Shown here: piece after piece, positions 9,604 through 17,546 of the stretch
How the letters are laid out: every line of letters begins with the position of its first letter
Position numbering within the stretch: position 1 is the first letter of the stretch
NCBI GenBank assembly: GCA_030427245.1
Contig: JAUHXA010000014.1
Coordinates: 43,785-107,784, forward strand
DNA: 64,000 bases
Direction of reading: 5' to 3'
Origin: Bacteroidia bacterium
GTDB lineage: Bacteria; Bacteroidota; Bacteroidia; Chitinophagales; UBA2359
Translations under genes and position numbers: made by a program
The notes under the pieces: generated by a model
Database searches by the model: none
Told to the model about the DNA's origin: nothing
The model's input: the letters and a program-made list of their open reading frames with translations, nothing else

Positions 9604-10244
9604 TGCCAGAAGATACCTCACATACCGATTGTAATTGTGGCTGTGCACCTTGCAGTTGCCCTGTCAAAACAAAACCCTGTGTCATTGTTGATTATAGCTA
9701 TGCCGTAGACCCTGACATGCCCTTTAGTAGAAAGTTCAATCAGAACGGAACACCTGAAGAACTCGTGAGGGATGCCCTACAACAAGCCCACAATGTGGTC
9801 ATTGCGAGGTCTAAAATCCCTAAGAAATGCATGGATAAAGTATGTGGGGCGATTGCAAAAAGAGAGCAAGCCGAAAATGCAGAATGTCCTTCTCCTTGTA
9901 TCCAAGCACTTATTGACAAGCTCACTCGATGTATTATCGCATGGGCTATTTTTGAGTATGTCAAGGATGTAGGGCATGATGATTTTAGGAACCCTAATGC
10001 AAACAAAGCGGATATCGAGAAGCGCATACAGATGTGGAATTACTACGAGAAGGAAGCTGAATCGGTACTGGACAACGAGGATATTGATAATTTTTTATTG
10101 ACTGCTAAAAAAAGCGACTATGATACTGATAATCCTACTGATGATGGATTCTGCTTTGAGTGTATTGACCGTCCTACTGTTGGCGGGGATTGCCTTCCTT
10201 CTAAAGAAGAAGACTACTTCGACATCCCGCTTGCCTTCATCTAA
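9603..10244 (+). CDS. Cys-rich phage protein, head-tail adaptor candidate
   Basis: A 213-residue protein whose N-terminus has a dense Cys cluster (DCNCGCAPCSCP) and further Cys pairs at KCMDKVC and FCFEC, so it may bind metal. The central part is helical (TRCIIAWAIFEYVKDVG). Its ATG overlaps the portal stop by one base, which suggests a head-completion or adaptor protein made with the portal. The 3' end overlaps the amidase reading frame by 125 bp. Confidence 0.55.
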   Translation: MPEDTSHTDCNCGCAPCSCPVKTKPCVIVDYSYAVDPDMPFSRKFNQNGTPEELVRDALQQAHNVVIARSKIPKKCMDKVCGAIAKREQAENAECPSPCIQALIDKLTRCIIAWAIFEYVKDVGHDDFRNPNANKADIEKRIQMWNYYEKEAESVLDNEDIDNFLLTAKKSDYDTDNPTDDGFCFECIDRPTVGGDCLPSKEEDYFDIPLAFI

Positions 10245-11091
10245 CGAGCAGGAAGATAGAGAAGACAAAGGCTCTGCGCCTGTCGAATTCGGAGGCGAAA
10301 GCTATATAGGAGGGAATGACAAAGAAAAATTGGTAGAAAAAATCACCACAGCCAAAGATGCGCTGACAGGAATTGAAGTTATTGCCGAGCGATTGAAGCT
10401 CACCGAAGAACCTATTGAACCAAAGCCTTGTCCAGAGCCTATTGAACCCAAAAAATGGCGATATGCCATCTTTGTGGATGCAGGACATGGTACTTTGAAG
10501 AATGGCATCCATACCACCATTGCAGGGATGGGAAGGTATTGGACTCACAAACAAGGGAAGTTTCACCAAGGCACGACTTTTTATGAGGGGGTTTCAAATC
10601 GCATTTTGGCAGAAAAGTATATCAAGCGATTAGAAGAATTGGGGATGAAGGTAGTGAGGACTTATAGTGATTCGGATTTATCCCTTAGTGATAGGGTTTC
10701 GATTATCAATTATCATCATGAACACATACAAGAAGGGCTCACTCTAAGCTTTCACTCTAATGCCTCTCCAGGTCACGATGCGAGAGGAATTGAATACTAT
10801 ACTACAATAGGAGAAACGACCAGTGACCCTCTTGCACAGAAAATTTGGGAAGAAACAAAAATCTTTTTCCCAAACTTTATGCGTTCACAGCATCACATTG
10901 ATGGGGATGCCGATTATGAGAAGAATTTTGACATTATCTTCAAAACAAAAGGACCTGCAGTGCTACTTGAAAATTTCTTTTTTGATCATTATGAAGATGC
11001 ACTCCTGCTCATGGATGAAGAAGTACAAGACAAGCTGACAGAGGCTTTGGTGAAAGCCACTGTTTGGGCACAAGAGAACTTACAACAATGA
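10120..11091 (+). CDS. N-acetylmuramoyl-L-alanine amidase (Amidase_3, AmiC-type), membrane-anchored
   Basis: Cuts the amide bond between muramic acid and the peptide stem; probably the phage endolysin or an associated enzyme. The zinc site of the Amidase_3 fold is visible: H123 in FVDAGHG, E156 in FYEGVSN, H212 in SFHSNAS and the catalytic E284 in LLENFFF. If translation starts at 10120 the protein has 323 residues and an N-terminal hydrophobic anchor (residues 2-28) plus a Pro/Glu linker, which fits a signal-anchor endolysin. That start lies 125 bp inside the previous gene in another frame. No in-frame ATG occurs between the previous stop and the catalytic domain, so the overlap seems real, although a rare start codon cannot be excluded. 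Confidence 0.85.
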   Translation: MILIILLMMDSALSVLTVLLLAGIAFLLKKKTTSTSRLPSSNEQEDREDKGSAPVEFGGESYIGGNDKEKLVEKITTAKDALTGIEVIAERLKLTEEPIEPKPCPEPIEPKKWRYAIFVDAGHGTLKNGIHTTIAGMGRYWTHKQGKFHQGTTFYEGVSNRILAEKYIKRLEELGMKVVRTYSDSDLSLSDRVSIINYHHEHIQEGLTLSFHSNASPGHDARGIEYYTTIGETTSDPLAQKIWEETKIFFPNFMRSQHHIDGDADYEKNFDIIFKTKGPAVLLENFFFDHYEDALLLMDEEVQDKLTEALVKATVWAQENLQQ

Positions 11092-11124
11092 AATGTTTTT
11101 CATGGCTAATATAGTTTATCAATA

Positions 11125-11160
11125 GCCCTTTGCTAAAACATTTAGTGAAGGGTTTTTTTT
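11125..11160 (+). terminator. Rho-independent terminator after amidase
   Basis: CCCTTTGCTAAA pairs with TTTAGTGAAGGG (two wobble or mismatch positions) and is followed by eight T. It separates the amidase from the GH108 gene and argues against a start at 11130 for the latter. Confidence 0.75.
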
Positions 11161-11177
11161 CACGAAAAAATACACCA

Positions 11178-12017
11178 ATGAAAAATGCAATATTATTATT
11201 GTGTGCAACAATTATTCTAACTTTTTTAGCATTAGGCTGCAAAGTATATTTCAAATCCAATCATTACGAGCAAACCAATACCATTAAGGAAGGAAAGACG
11301 GTGATTAAGAAGCCTAATACGGTAGTGATAGGAGAGGAGCAGAGCAAAGATTCGAGCTTCCAATTCTTTCCACAGTCAAAAGATAGTGTTACGGTAAGTA
11401 CTCAAGATAAAAGAAGCGAAAAAGAAGCTACGTTTTTTAGCAAAAAAATGGATGTTTTGCTAAAAATTGAAGGCGGGTTTCAACTTGACACCAATGACCT
11501 TAGCAACAAGTCGGGTATTGGCACAAAGTATGGCATTACGGCTGAGACTGCTAAAAGATTCAGCTTTAACTATCTCCCCTCTACAAGAGAGATGCAGCTA
11601 TTGTCAAAAAATAGGGCCAAGCGCATCTATCAAAAATATTTTGAGTATTTCAAACTGGACCATATTCAAAACGACACCCTCGCTTTCTTTATCTTCGATG
11701 GGTATGTGAATATGCCAAGCAGGATGCCTGTGCTGCTCAATGAATGTTTGAAAAAGCAGGGGATTGGATTTGAATCCGAAAAAGCTTGTAGGAATTGGGT
11801 GAGTACATTGTCTAATATGGCCGACTCCAAAGAGTTGTTTGATGACCTATGGGAGCTTCGGTGTGATTACTATAAACATCGAGCAGGGGTATTGGAGGAA
11901 GAGAATCCCCATCATGCGTTTTTGTCTGAGCATTGGACTCCAAGATTGCAGGATAAAAAATATCTGAACGGATGGCTCAACCGCATGGATTATTGGAAAC
12001 AAAAATTATTCGAATGA
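11178..12017 (+). CDS. GH108-type lysozyme-like lipoprotein
   Basis: A 279-residue protein from the ATG at 11178. Residues 1-21 are a lipoprotein signal (MKNAILLLCA, lipobox ending LALGC21), so it is probably exported and anchored. The catalytic segment LLKIEGGF (E98) followed by GTKYGITAETAKRF matches the EGG and KYGIT signature of the GH108 family of phage muramidases. The C-terminal half resembles the peptidoglycan-binding part of that family. It complements the upstream amidase, giving two enzymes that attack different cell-wall bonds. The start at 11178 is chosen because the upstream in-frame ATG lies inside a terminator. Confidence 0.75.
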   Translation: MKNAILLLCATIILTFLALGCKVYFKSNHYEQTNTIKEGKTVIKKPNTVVIGEEQSKDSSFQFFPQSKDSVTVSTQDKRSEKEATFFSKKMDVLLKIEGGFQLDTNDLSNKSGIGTKYGITAETAKRFSFNYLPSTREMQLLSKNRAKRIYQKYFEYFKLDHIQNDTLAFFIFDGYVNMPSRMPVLLNECLKKQGIGFESEKACRNWVSTLSNMADSKELFDDLWELRCDYYKHRAGVLEEENPHHAFLSEHWTPRLQDKKYLNGWLNRMDYWKQKLFE

Positions 12018-12121
12018 AATCAGAAGTTTACAATCCCAAGACAGGTAAGATTATTGTCATTAAATATGGTGACAAGAAAATCAAGGCGGTGAAGACACGA
12101 GAGAAAGAGAAGAAGGAGTGA
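12014..12121 (+). CDS. Small basic protein (35 aa)
   Basis: A short reading frame whose ATG overlaps the stop of the lysozyme gene (ATGA). The product is very Lys-rich (starts MKSEVYNPKTGKIIVIKYGD, ends in EKEKKE). The overlap and reading-frame composition suggest a real coupled small gene, but there is no homology evidence. Confidence 0.4.
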   Translation: MKSEVYNPKTGKIIVIKYGDKKIKAVKTREKEKKE

Positions 12122-12149
12122 GGCGATATTTTCAATACCTTTGGGCGTT

Positions 12150-12329
12150 ATGGATGGCACAGAACAGCTTTACTGGATAGATATTGGTTATGCTTGCTTT
12201 GGCATTGTGGCAAAAGATGGCACTGTAATAGATGCTGCACCTATCGTAAGATGGATGATAGGACAGTCATTGGCAAACATAAAGCCTTGGTTGTTGAAGC
12301 GCAAAGCAAAGGGAATTTTGGTTGAATGA
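12150..12329 (+). CDS. Small conserved-looking phage protein
   Basis: About 59 residues from the ATG at 12150 (MDGTEQLYWIDIGYACFGI). The composition, with hydrophobic and Trp-rich segments (APIVRWMIGQ), looks protein-like. It is the last plus-strand gene of the structural block and probably ends that transcription unit. Function unknown. Confidence 0.45.
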   Translation: MDGTEQLYWIDIGYACFGIVAKDGTVIDAAPIVRWMIGQSLANIKPWLLKRKAKGILVE

Positions 12330-12330
12330 A

Positions 12331-12612
12331 TTATGCTAAGAAAACTCTTTGAGGGTCAAGTGTAAATACTTCACGATATTCTTTTTCGTAGGACATCTTG
12401 TAAGGATGTCGATAAAACAATATGCCTTTAATCTTGTAATGAGGAAGGTATCTGTTGTTGGAATCGTCTTGAATTACAATCCCTTCAAATTGTATCCCTT
12501 CTCCCCAATCTCCTTTTACATAGTCTCCTGTCTTGGGCCTTAATCCAAACAAGCGTCTAAGGGAATGCCATAAAGACATTTTTTTAGGTATTTTGAAAGC
12601 ATCTTCATTCAT
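12331..12612 (-). CDS. Uncharacterised small protein
   Basis: A 93-residue basic protein with the segment GDYVKGDWGEGIQFEGIVIQ, which resembles small beta-barrel (SH3-like) regulatory or DNA-binding folds. It lies 27 bp downstream of the second recombinase on the same strand and may be co-transcribed with it; an excisionase-like role is only a guess. It converges with the structural operon, the stop codons being one base apart. Confidence 0.45.
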   Translation of the reverse strand: MNEDAFKIPKKMSLWHSLRRLFGLRPKTGDYVKGDWGEGIQFEGIVIQDDSNNRYLPHYKIKGILFYRHPYKMSYEKEYREVFTLDPQRVFLA

Positions 12613-12639
12613 AGTGAAGTTAGTTGAATGAAATGTGAT

Positions 12640-13788
12640 TTATAGGATTGATTTATTGTGTTTTACTACATCATACTGGTCAGTGTACCTCCACATTATT
12701 TCTTTTGACTCCCATCCACCATTATTCATGATTATTTCAGTTGGAACATTTGCTTCCAACATAGCGACTGCCATTCCAACACGCAGAGAGTGACTACTTT
12801 TATCTGCTCCTAAAAACTCCTTAACTAATCGTTGCACAGTTTGGGAGCTTATGTGTATTTCAGACTTGTCAAGCCCTTTGTTTCTGATTTTGTAAAATAA
12901 ACACCCTGACGAGATGTTGGCTTCTTGAATATACTGACGGAGCGTTGCGATTGGGCAATGGAGAGGGTTTTCGACTGGAAGAATATGCTTTCTGTAGTTA
13001 TTTCTTGTTTTGTTGTTTTCTTCGTCCATTTTAATAAATAGAGCATCATTGCTAAATTCCAGTTGCTCAAAACTCATAGATGCCACTTCAGATACTCTGC
13101 ACATGCCATGAAAACCAATTAATATTATAGTGCGGTCTCTAAGTGAAGTTAGGCGGATTTTGGCTTGCCGAATTTTGAGGGTTTTAACCAATAACTTCTT
13201 TGTAAGAAGGCTATCTATCTGTTCGTTTTCCTTCTTGATGATTTTATTTATGGCATCTTCAATATCAATAGACGTTGCTTTCTTGGCTTGCTTAGGGTGT
13301 ACATGCTTACCCCTCTTTGCCATGGTTCTTTTTGTTTTTTTTAAATAATCCTTCGTTCTAAAAGTGTATGGAGAAGGGACGGACTCTTGCTTATGTAGCC
13401 AAGATACGAACATTACTCTACGCTTGATCGTGTTATAACTTGCGCCTTTTTTTACAACTACATTATTTTTGTAAATAGGCTTAATAAACGCCATGTAGGT
13501 TATGTACATTACTAAAGCAGTTTCGGGCATAACAATACGTTCCCCTTTCTTGTTTTGTGCGTACAAATAGAACGATTTACTTTCTTCATCTATATGAACG
13601 AAATCACACCCTATCATGCTTTCAAAGAAAGCGTTTATACACTTAGCGTCTGACAGTCGAGACAAATAGGTGTTATTACACATTTCTTCTGACTTGATTG
13701 TTTGAAGGCTTGAAGGTATTCTACTGCGTGAGGTCATTTGACTTTGTATAATCTCAAGGGAATCTTCAAAATTTTCGTATGTTGACAT
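12640..13788 (-). CDS. Tyrosine recombinase (integrase), second of a tandem pair
   Basis: A 382-residue phage-integrase-family protein. An N-terminal SAM-like DNA-binding part (residues 40-150) precedes the catalytic domain. Visible catalytic residues are R231 in GMCRVSEV, the H-x-x-R pair H333/R336 in SSHSLRVG, W359 in NNGGW and the nucleophile Y368 in WRYTDQY. The paralogue upstream is similar along the whole length and ends with the same KHNKS-x-L tail. Only 33 bp separate the two genes, so they are one transcript. Paired recombinases can act together on one site, as XerC and XerD do; here the pair probably integrates, excises or resolves the element. Confidence 0.9.
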   Translation of the reverse strand: MSTYENFEDSLEIIQSQMTSRSRIPSSLQTIKSEEMCNNTYLSRLSDAKCINAFFESMIGCDFVHIDEESKSFYLYAQNKKGERIVMPETALVMYITYMAFIKPIYKNNVVVKKGASYNTIKRRVMFVSWLHKQESVPSPYTFRTKDYLKKTKRTMAKRGKHVHPKQAKKATSIDIEDAINKIIKKENEQIDSLLTKKLLVKTLKIRQAKIRLTSLRDRTIILIGFHGMCRVSEVASMSFEQLEFSNDALFIKMDEENNKTRNNYRKHILPVENPLHCPIATLRQYIQEANISSGCLFYKIRNKGLDKSEIHISSQTVQRLVKEFLGADKSSHSLRVGMAVAMLEANVPTEIIMNNGGWESKEIMWRYTDQYDVVKHNKSIL

Positions 13789-13821
13789 TGAGTTAAATAT
13801 TGATTTAGGTTAAAAAATATC

Positions 13822-14943
13822 CTATAAAACTGATTTATTATGTTTTGCAATATTGTATTGCTTAATGTACCTCCATAGCATCGCCTCTGTTTTCCATCCT
13901 CCATTGTTCATTATCACCTGAATAGGTATACCTGCCTCATACATGGCGACTGCCATACCAATACGCAGAGAGTGACCGCTTTTGTCCGTACCAATATGCG
14001 TTTTTATCAACCGAGCTACGGTCTTATCGCTTAGATGCTTCCCCGATTTATCCAAGCCTTTATTTCGGATTCGGTAAAACAAATACCCATCTGTAATCCC
14101 TGTGACTTTCAAATATTGCCTCAGTGCTGCGATAGGACAGTAGAGAGTATTTTCGGCAGCGGGGATGTGTTTTTTGTAATCATACGAAGTCTTGCTGTCC
14201 TGGTCAGTCATGTGAATAAACAACTGATTGCTGCCAAACTCCAATTGCTCATATTTCAATGCAGCGAGTTCCGCCCTACGAAACATGCCTGTAAATCCTA
14301 ACAGCAACAAAGTTCTGTCTCTCAATGCTGTGAGCTTAATTTTATTTCTTCTTATGTCTGCCTTATGTACATTTAATTTATTGATTTGCAAATATCTAAG
14401 CTTTATCTTAGCCGATTTAATAACATCATCAACGCCTTCCTTTAAGTCAAAAACATTGATTTTTTTGGCTTGATTTGCATGGATATGCTTTCCGTCTCGG
14501 CCCATACGCTTTTTAACGGCCTTTAGAAATTTTTTAATATTGGAGGTGTAAGGGGAAGGGATATTATTCTCTTTATGTATGTGGCTGATAAAAGCCACTC
14601 GGTGAGTAATTGAGGCGTAACTCATTCCATAACGCAAAACTTCGCCTTTTTGACTAATCACAGGTTTCTTATCCGCTACATAGGCAATGTAGGCTACCAA
14701 CATTTCTTGACTGATACCTTCTGTGATTAAATAAAATTTCTTCTGAACTTCGTCAATATTAATAACGGATTCGTTGGCGACCAATTCAAAAAACTCATTG
14801 ATGCAATGAGCATCCGAACGATACGCCTCAAAAGTATTTCTTGGTACCGCATCAATAAGTGCGCCTTCTGAGTAGTCGTATAAGTCGGGTAGTAAATTAC
14901 TGGCAAGTTTAGAGTTCTGGTTATTAACCTTTAATTTGTTCAT
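13822..14943 (-). CDS. Tyrosine recombinase (integrase), first of a tandem pair
   Basis: A 373-residue tyrosine recombinase. Catalytic residues seen are R222 or R223 in GMFRRAEL, H324/R327 in SGHSLRIG, W350 in NNGGW and the likely nucleophile Y359 in LWRYIKQY. It is the promoter-proximal copy, and its start codon lies two bases from a perfect 48-bp inverted repeat (14945-14992). Recombinase binding there could regulate its own expression or mark the crossover site. The residues of the active site are all present in both copies, so neither looks like an inactive duplicate. Confidence 0.9.
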   Translation of the reverse strand: MNKLKVNNQNSKLASNLLPDLYDYSEGALIDAVPRNTFEAYRSDAHCINEFFELVANESVINIDEVQKKFYLITEGISQEMLVAYIAYVADKKPVISQKGEVLRYGMSYASITHRVAFISHIHKENNIPSPYTSNIKKFLKAVKKRMGRDGKHIHANQAKKINVFDLKEGVDDVIKSAKIKLRYLQINKLNVHKADIRRNKIKLTALRDRTLLLLGFTGMFRRAELAALKYEQLEFGSNQLFIHMTDQDSKTSYDYKKHIPAAENTLYCPIAALRQYLKVTGITDGYLFYRIRNKGLDKSGKHLSDKTVARLIKTHIGTDKSGHSLRIGMAVAMYEAGIPIQVIMNNGGWKTEAMLWRYIKQYNIAKHNKSVL

Positions 14944-14944
14944 G

Positions 14945-14992
14945 TTGTATATTTATGTCCGACAACTTTAATTGTCGGACATAAATATACAA
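14945..14992. repeat. Perfect 21-6-21 inverted repeat, candidate recombination site or operator
   Basis: Two 21-bp arms, TTGTATATTTATGTCCGACAA and its exact reverse complement, flank a 6-bp spacer CTTTAA. The arms cover the region immediately upstream of the first recombinase start codon. A 6-bp spacer between symmetrical arms matches the geometry of Xer/dif core sites, so this could be the crossover site. Equally it may be an operator for the recombinase operon, as it also covers the expected promoter. Confidence 0.7.
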
Positions 14993-15096
14993 AGAATTTT
15001 CGAAGGAGTAAAAAGTATTTTAAATGTTTTTTTAGAAAAAAAACGGATGAATGTGTCACACTTTGAGTCTTGAATGGCATTACTATATGAACGGCC

Positions 15097-15423
15097 CTAT
15101 GACTTCACAATATTCGACTTATCAAATCTTCTCTGTTTGATAAATCTAAATCTTTTGTTTTGGCAGAAGTCGCTGTACTGTTTGTTGGTTAACAGCCCTT
15201 TTATCTTCTCCTTTGTCACTAAACCATCAAAACACCAATTCCTTTCACCTTGATACCTCCAGCGAAGAGTCAAAAAGGTATCATTTTCTGTGATGTATTG
15301 TTCAGATATTGGAGCGTCTTTAGACCTATTGACTTTTTTTACCTCAATCCAATACTCTATATTTTTCAAAGGTTTTTTGTTTCGAGGTATGTTTTTGTTG
15401 GCAAAATATTTATTCCTACTCAT
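15097..15423 (-). CDS. Uncharacterised protein
   Basis: A 108-residue, strongly basic protein (starts MSRNKYFANKNIPRNKKPLK). The middle part (TFLTLRWRYQGERNWCFDGL) is beta-rich. It sits between the recombinases and a group of small accessory genes. No family recognised. Confidence 0.4.
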   Translation of the reverse strand: MSRNKYFANKNIPRNKKPLKNIEYWIEVKKVNRSKDAPISEQYITENDTFLTLRWRYQGERNWCFDGLVTKEKIKGLLTNKQYSDFCQNKRFRFIKQRRFDKSNIVKS

Positions 15424-15451
15424 ATCAAAATACTTTTATATCAAAATACTT

Positions 15452-15901
15452 TTAATTGTTTTGAATTTCAGACAAATTACTATACGCTCCTACTATATGA
15501 AGGTTAGACAATATGGCTATCCGCTTGGCTACGCTGTCCAAAATCCCCATTACTGTGCCTTTGTAAGCTGCGGTGTTTTCATCCTTATCAACACCCAAAG
15601 AATTGAATGACATGGCAAAAAAGCGAGGATTTTTGTCATCATCGTACAAGGCTAACTCAATAGCAGCTAATATTTTGTTGTGGTCAGACGACTCAAACTG
15701 ATTTGGTTTGAACAGGGAGAAAAATCCTATCCAAGCCGAACTAACCACCTCCAATATAATTTGCCTGTGTTGGTTATTGTGCGTGTCCACCAATGGGCAG
15801 GTCATTTCAACAATAATCTCCCCATGTTTCCCCTTCAGAATACTGGCAGATGATTCTGTGTGGGTAAAAGCGTTTTTTAATTTTTCGTTTTCTTGTTGCA
15901 T
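15452..15901 (-). CDS. Uncharacterised protein
   Basis: A 149-residue soluble protein with an amphipathic N-terminus and a central segment ILEVVSSAWIGFFSLFKPNQ. Part of a minus-strand series of small genes (15.1-16.9 kb). No motif recognised. Confidence 0.45.
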   Translation of the reverse strand: MQQENEKLKNAFTHTESSASILKGKHGEIIVEMTCPLVDTHNNQHRQIILEVVSSAWIGFFSLFKPNQFESSDHNKILAAIELALYDDDKNPRFFAMSFNSLGVDKDENTAAYKGTVMGILDSVAKRIAILSNLHIVGAYSNLSEIQNN

Positions 15902-15944
15902 GGTTGGTTTGAATATTTGCTTTTTTTGCGGGTCAATTATTGTA

Positions 15945-16238
15945 TTATTTTGATTTGATTATTTTAACCCAAATAATCTCATTGTTAGGGTCGTCAAAGT
16001 TTTTTATTTCATTCCAGTCATCACAAAGCTCCTGCAAATCAGTGTACTCCTTATTGTTCCCGTCCATAAAGAAGTAGGTTTTACGGCTTCCAAAAGAACC
16101 ATCTGCGTTCTTTTTGGTAATAATTTCTCTCTGAATACCAAAATTATCATCTCTATGCAACTGGTGATGGAGGGTAGTGTATGCCATTGACTTTCTGAAT
16201 CGGAATTCTATATCGTCAACTTCTAACTTATTGCTCAT
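15945..16238 (-). CDS. Uncharacterised protein
   Basis: From the ATG at 16238 (MSNKLEVDDIEFRFRKSMAY) the product has 97 residues. An upstream in-frame ATG would overlap the preceding gene by 71 bp, whereas this start overlaps it by only 11 bp, typical for coupled genes. Acidic, soluble; function unknown. Confidence 0.45.
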   Translation of the reverse strand: MSNKLEVDDIEFRFRKSMAYTTLHHQLHRDDNFGIQREIITKKNADGSFGSRKTYFFMDGNNKEYTDLQELCDDWNEIKNFDDPNNEIIWVKIIKSK

Positions 16239-16443
16239 AAGGTAATGCTTTTTTTGAAGGGGTAGAGTTGTCATGGATGAACATCCCCCATGCCCCATTA
16301 TTCAATTTTTCTTTGGTCAATAACTCGCTTAACGAAATATTAGGGTCACACATGTAGCAATAGTCTTTGGTTCTTAAGCTGAAGCTATTTGGTAGTTCAT
16401 GACCACAGCCGTTACAAGTAAATTCAGTGTTTTTAGTATTCAT
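16228..16443 (-). CDS. Small zinc-ribbon-like protein
   Basis: A 71-residue protein with two Cys pairs, FTCNGCG near residue 9 and YCYMC near residue 31, spaced as in a zinc ribbon. It may bind nucleic acid or protein. Overlaps the following gene by 11 bp. No closer assignment. Confidence 0.5.
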   Translation of the reverse strand: MNTKNTEFTCNGCGHELPNSFSLRTKDYCYMCDPNISLSELLTKEKLNNGAWGMFIHDNSTPSKKALPYEQ

Positions 16444-16458
16444 AGTTGATGATTGTTT

Positions 16459-16665
16459 CTAATGACATGCTTCGTTGTCGGAGATGTGGTAACTCTCATA
16501 ATCGGGATTATGAGTAAAATAAAGTTCAGATAACATTAATCTTATATTCTCAATATTATGCCATTCCGATGAAAAAGGAGCAAGTTCTCCTTTTTTATCG
16601 CTTAGAAATTCTCTGAATTTAGTGATAGTAGCTAAATCCTGTCTTGTGAATTTGCTGTTTTTCAT
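16459..16665 (-). CDS. Uncharacterised small protein
   Basis: A 68-residue helical protein. Its start overlaps the stop of the gene upstream by 4 bp (ATGA type), so the two are translationally coupled. No recognisable family. Confidence 0.45.
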   Translation of the reverse strand: MKNSKFTRQDLATITKFREFLSDKKGELAPFSSEWHNIENIRLMLSELYFTHNPDYESYHISDNEACH

Positions 16666-16880
16666 TTGCTTGGGTGTTTATTTTGTTTTCTTTTAATGTT
16701 TTGCTTGGCATTCCTTAGATACAGCTTATATCTCCTATCATTTATAATTTTTTTAACTTCATCATACCTTGCAAGCGTTTCTTCATACAATCCCGATTCG
16801 TCACCATCTGCATTTTGAATAAAGAAATCACGAAAATCAGAAAGCAAGGATGATATTTTACTGATTTCATTTAAGTTCAT
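16662..16880 (-). CDS. Uncharacterised small helical protein
   Basis: A 72-residue helical protein with a Lys-rich end (NAKQNIKRKQNKHPSK). First gene of the small-gene series reading toward the recombinases. A 24-bp perfect palindrome lies 15 bp upstream of its start and may control it. Confidence 0.45.
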   Translation of the reverse strand: MNLNEISKISSLLSDFRDFFIQNADGDESGLYEETLARYDEVKKIINDRRYKLYLRNAKQNIKRKQNKHPSK

Positions 16881-16894
16881 TTGGTTGTTTATTA

Positions 16895-16918
16895 AAACCT
16901 GTCGAATTCGACAGGTTT
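16895..16918. promoter_or_regulatory. 24-bp perfect palindrome, operator candidate
   Basis: AAACCTGTCGAA followed directly by its reverse complement TTCGACAGGTTT. It lies 15 bp upstream of the gene starting at 16880 on the minus strand. With no T-run it is more likely an operator or RNA hairpin than a terminator. Confidence 0.55.
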
Positions 16919-16927
16919 AGGTTACTT

Positions 16928-17007
16928 AATATTGCCCTCACTTCTGATAAGCCTCATTATCAGGAGTGAAAGCAATAATTGTGGAGCTATGCGGTTTCGA
17001 GCCGCAT
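16928..17007 (-). other. Structured intergenic segment with two hairpins
   Basis: TCACTTCTGATAA pairs with TTATCAGGAGTGA (16938-16969, one wobble), extended outward by ATTGC/GCAAT. A second hairpin at 16989-17007 has the stem ATGCGG/CCGCAT with a 7-base loop. On the minus strand the second loop reads CTCGAAA. This could be a terminator, a 5' leader or a small RNA. Confidence 0.45.
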
Positions 17008-17030
17008 TACCAATTCCCTTGATAATTTTG

Positions 17031-17546
17031 TTATCTCGGTACAATAGCCCCATGATTTTTTTTAAGTGATAAATATTCATCCCAATCCTCCGCCCTTATA
17101 TTCTTCTCCAGAAACTCATCCATGCCCATATCACGACACTCGTTTACAAATCTCATAAACCCAACCACTCCCCTACACTCCTCCAATCCATCTCTTCTAA
17201 ATTTGGACTTCATAGGTTCATCAAGTGATGCAATCCAATCATCAAATTCTTCTGGAGTAGCATCCTCTCCTTCTGGTTGGTCATAGTATCGCTTACACCA
17301 ATATCCAAAGCGAAAAATATAATCTTCCCATAAGGGGATTATGGATACCGAATGAGCCTTTTTCAGCAAAGCATCATCCGCAGACGTGTAATAGTCTTTT
17401 TCGGCTCCTGCAATCTTCATTTCAATGCGATATTCAACCGCCTCCGCAGGCTTGCCGAGTTCTTGCAGCTTCGATTTAATCGCTGCTTTACGGTAAGCAA
17501 GAGATTGGTTTTTGAATTGGATAGGGTGTATTTCTGGTATCTTCAT
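17031..17546 (-). CDS. Uncharacterised protein of the csf-like island
   Basis: A 171-residue acidic protein without transmembrane segments. The C-terminal half (DGLEECRGVVGFMRFVNECR) is helical. Its ATG overlaps the stop of the 329-residue gene upstream by 4 bp, so both are made together from the promoter near 18.67 kb that is shared with other island operons. No family recognised. Confidence 0.5.
   Translation of the reverse strand: MKIPEIHPIQFKNQSLAYRKAAIKSKLQELGKPAEAVEYRIEMKIAGAEKDYYTSADDALLKKAHSVSIIPLWEDYIFRFGYWCKRYYDQPEGEDATPEEFDDWIASLDEPMKSKFRRDGLEECRGVVGFMRFVNECRDMGMDEFLEKNIRAEDWDEYLSLKKNHGAIVPR

Noticed and set aside
16950..17060. tRNA gene on the minus strand (anticodon-like CTCGAAA loop and a pairing GGGGCTA/TAGCTCC)
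   Set aside because: The hairpin mimics an anticodon arm, but no coherent D arm, T arm and acceptor stem could be fitted together, and the acceptor-like pairing lies in the coding end of the 17031 gene.
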